Assembly: GCA_900316925.1 (NCBI GenBank)
Contig: ONEU01000035.1
Location: 1-23,612, forward strand
Source of the DNA: an uncultured Eubacteriales bacterium
GTDB lineage: Bacteria > Bacillota > Clostridia > Oscillospirales > Acutalibacteraceae
DNA: 23,612 nucleotides
Direction of reading: 5' to 3'
The position numbers were made by a program, and so were the translations under genes. Position 1 is the stretch's first letter; every line of letters starts with the position of its first letter. Shown in pieces: positions 22,187-23,612 of this stretch. The notes beneath the pieces were generated by a model that was not told the origin of the DNA, ran no database searches, and was given only the letters and a program-made list of their open reading frames with translations.

Positions 22187-23140
22187 TCACGACAGACAGC
22201 CCCTTTCCCGGATATCCATGATCTGGGAAATCTCTCCGGGTCTGTCAGACGAGCTCAACAGTACCGCCGTCCGGAAGGCACCCGTTTCCAGGATCTGCTG
22301 CGCCTGCTTTCTCTGCAGCAGCGACTCGAAATCAGGCGCATGGAGCGACGCGATCATTACTGCTCCCGCATGAAACCCCTGTTCCGCAAGACGCACATCC
22401 TCACTGCTGCCCAGTTCATCACAAATTATTACCTGGGGAGACATGGCTCTTACCGCCTGTAAGATTCCCTCCCCCTTGGGATAGCCGTTGAACACGTCAC
22501 ATAAACCCAGGTCATTATACGCCACCCCCTCGTAAGTACCCGCAAGCTCTCCCCTTTCGTCAATCACACTGGTGCGCTGCATCCGACAGCCGATGCCCAG
22601 CGACAAACTCCTGGCCAGGTCACGCAGAAGCGTCGTCTTGCCGCTGGCGGGTGCACCGATGAGCAGTACACCTCCCTGAAAGGGAAAAATCTTCTGCATC
22701 AGCTTCTCTGCCGCACCGAATACCTGTCTTGCTATCCGGATATTGATGGAAGAGATGTCCGTGACGGTGGACAGCCTTCCCTCTTCCATGACGGCTGTCC
22801 CGCAGATACCCGCACGGTGACCTCCCTTGATGGTAATAAAGCCGCTGCGGATCTCGTTCTGACAGCTATGGACAGAGTAGCTGCACAAACGCCGAAAGGT
22901 ATCATACACCTGCCGCCGTGTCACCCGGAAAGCGTTTTCACCCGGAGAATACAATATCCTGCCGCTGCTGTCCGTAAACAGACTCGATGTACCGTCCGAG
23001 AAACACAGCGGCTTTTCTGCTCTCAGGCGGATTTCCTGTATGGCGCTGCGTTTCCCTGCCGGCAATGCCAGCGCGGCCGAACGCACCTCGTCGCAGAGAA
23101 TTTCCGCTGCGTCGGCAAAAGGATCTTTCCGTTCCGTCAT
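22187..23140 (-). CDS. spoIIIAA: Stage III sporulation protein AA, secretion-type ATPase
   Basis: SpoIIIAA is the ATPase of the SpoIIIA channel, related to type II/IV secretion ATPases, on the cytoplasmic face of the mother-cell membrane. The 317-residue product has Walker A GAPASGKTT (162-170), the VIDERGELAG block (192-201), Walker B VIICDELGSSED (237-248) and MIASLHA (262-268). The N-terminal IQEIRLRAEKPL (34-45) is typical. I start it at the ATG of 23138-23140, because AAGGGG lies nine bases before it; an ATG three codons earlier directly abuts that site, and a GTG further upstream has none. It is the first gene of the operon. Confidence 0.95.
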   Translation of the reverse strand: MTERKDPFADAAEILCDEVRSAALALPAGKRSAIQEIRLRAEKPLCFSDGTSSLFTDSSGRILYSPGENAFRVTRRQVYDTFRRLCSYSVHSCQNEIRSGFITIKGGHRAGICGTAVMEEGRLSTVTDISSINIRIARQVFGAAEKLMQKIFPFQGGVLLIGAPASGKTTLLRDLARSLSLGIGCRMQRTSVIDERGELAGTYEGVAYNDLGLCDVFNGYPKGEGILQAVRAMSPQVIICDELGSSEDVRLAEQGFHAGAVMIASLHAPDFESLLQRKQAQQILETGAFRTAVLLSSSDRPGEISQIMDIRERGCLS

Positions 23141-23169
23141 GTACACCATCCCCTTTTTTCCTGATACCC

Positions 23170-23199
23170 ATTCATACGAAAATCCCACATTCATTATGT
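23170..23199 (-). promoter_or_regulatory. Weak candidate sigma-E promoter of the spoIIIA operon
   Basis: On the minus strand ACATAAT (23193-23199) could be a -35 and CGTATGAAT (23170-23178) a -10, 14 bases apart, starting near 23163 and leaving about 25 bases to the start codon. In Bacillus the spoIIIA operon is read by mother-cell sigma-E. The -35 fits the sigma-E pattern, while the -10 matches about half of it. Confidence 0.3.
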
Positions 23200-23569
23200 G
23201 GCGTATATTGTCGGCTGTGTCATTCACAATGTACTCTCCACTCCGTCAGAAACACGCTCGTCAGTTTGTGAAAAAGTCCCAACAAGCAGCCCCAAGTAAC
23301 AATGACCGATTAACCTTCAATAGTTAAAAATCATTCTCGGCTACATCTGCAAAGCAACAGGCACGGGTACGATGATAAAAAACGGAACTCTCATATTCAG
23401 AAAGACCAGCCGGAAAGCGCCCCTCATAAGGGACACGGCAGCGTGACAACAAAGCGGCACGGAAATCAATTTTAAAAATCCTTGCCTGAATGTCCCTGCA
23501 AATCGTTGGTCAACAATGATGAAAAGTGGCTCTTCCCTAAAAAGTGTGGGTAAAAATCGATAAAATGTG
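23200..23569. other. Gene-free stretch upstream of spoIIIAA
   Basis: No reading frame with a convincing ribosome binding site or family signature is seen on either strand. The sequence is AT-rich toward the right edge. Apart from the weak sigma-E candidate just downstream, I see no strong promoter, terminator or repeat in it. Confidence 0.5.
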
Positions 23570-23602
23570 AATAAAACAAAGCATCACGGGACTCCACGTG
23601 AT
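23570..23602 (-). terminator. Possible terminator of a gene beyond the right edge
   Basis: ATCACG (23583-23588) and CGTGAT (23597-23602) form a 6-bp stem with an 8-base loop, and the minus strand continues GCTTTGTTTTATT. It would end a minus-strand gene outside the window, upstream of spoIIIA. Confidence 0.4.
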
Positions 23603-23612
23603 ATACTTGAAA

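Noticed and set aside
23268..23327. Short plus-strand frame starting with GTG
   Set aside because: Only about 19 codons, no ribosome binding site and no recognisable family.

Overview
The window is chromosomal DNA from a spore-forming member of the Bacillota, class Clostridia, most likely Oscillospiraceae (Ruminococcus-like). The evidence is a complete spoIIIAA-AH operon, cwlD, a tyrosyl T-box leader, Gram-positive style ribosome binding sites and promoters, a divergent clostridial-type peptide deformylase and a tiny Cys-rich clostridial protein. Almost every gene is on the minus strand, so transcription runs from high to low coordinates. The placement at family level is inferred from protein style, not from a search.

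Layout, low to high coordinates. Positions 1-2014 hold the rpsO-pnp unit: promoter, a structured leader before rpsO (S15), a terminator-like hairpin, a long foldback in the pnp leader, and the first 474 codons of pnp, which runs off the left edge. At 2086-3248 is a stand-alone GT2-like glycosyltransferase with its own promoter and terminator; its catalytic DXD is missing. Positions 3251-7679 form one apparent operon, T-box(Tyr)-tyrS-nusB-tsaD-like-glmM, whose genes are nearly contiguous and which ends in a strong terminator. Positions 7680-8122 are GC-rich, non-coding and full of inverted repeats. Positions 8123-9353 carry a HAD phosphatase and a DUF2809-like membrane protein behind a possibly attenuated leader. 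A PHP-family phosphatase (9401-10213) and a def gene (10398-10811) follow.

The only plus-strand gene I support is a 55-codon Cys-rich ORF (10907-11074). It overlaps the 3' end of radA, and its ribosome binding site lies inside an inverted repeat. radA and cwlD form a pair (11043-13172), preceded by a DivIVA-like coiled-coil gene (13307-14032).

Positions 14112-18030 hold two tandem paralogous genes for secreted papain/C39-like cysteine-peptidase-like proteins, each with four repeats of about 90 residues rich in Gly, Tyr and Trp. One copy has also an SH3b domain. They start with TTG and GTG and have similar TTGAAA/TACAAT promoters. Positions 18117-23140 are spoIIIAH to spoIIIAA, the mother-cell half of the feeding-tube channel of the engulfed forespore. 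Upstream of it lie about 470 bases with no supported gene.

How the genes connect: the spoIIIA operon and cwlD (spore cortex) are sporulation functions. The T-box operon ties tyrosine supply to translation (tyrS), rRNA antitermination (nusB) and cell-wall precursor synthesis (glmM). The best candidates for undescribed biology are the two repeat-bearing peptidase-like paralogs, the Cys-rich micro-protein with its hairpin leader, the structured intergenic region at 7681-8122, and the DXD-less glycosyltransferase. No rRNA, tRNA, insertion sequence, phage gene or CRISPR array was seen.
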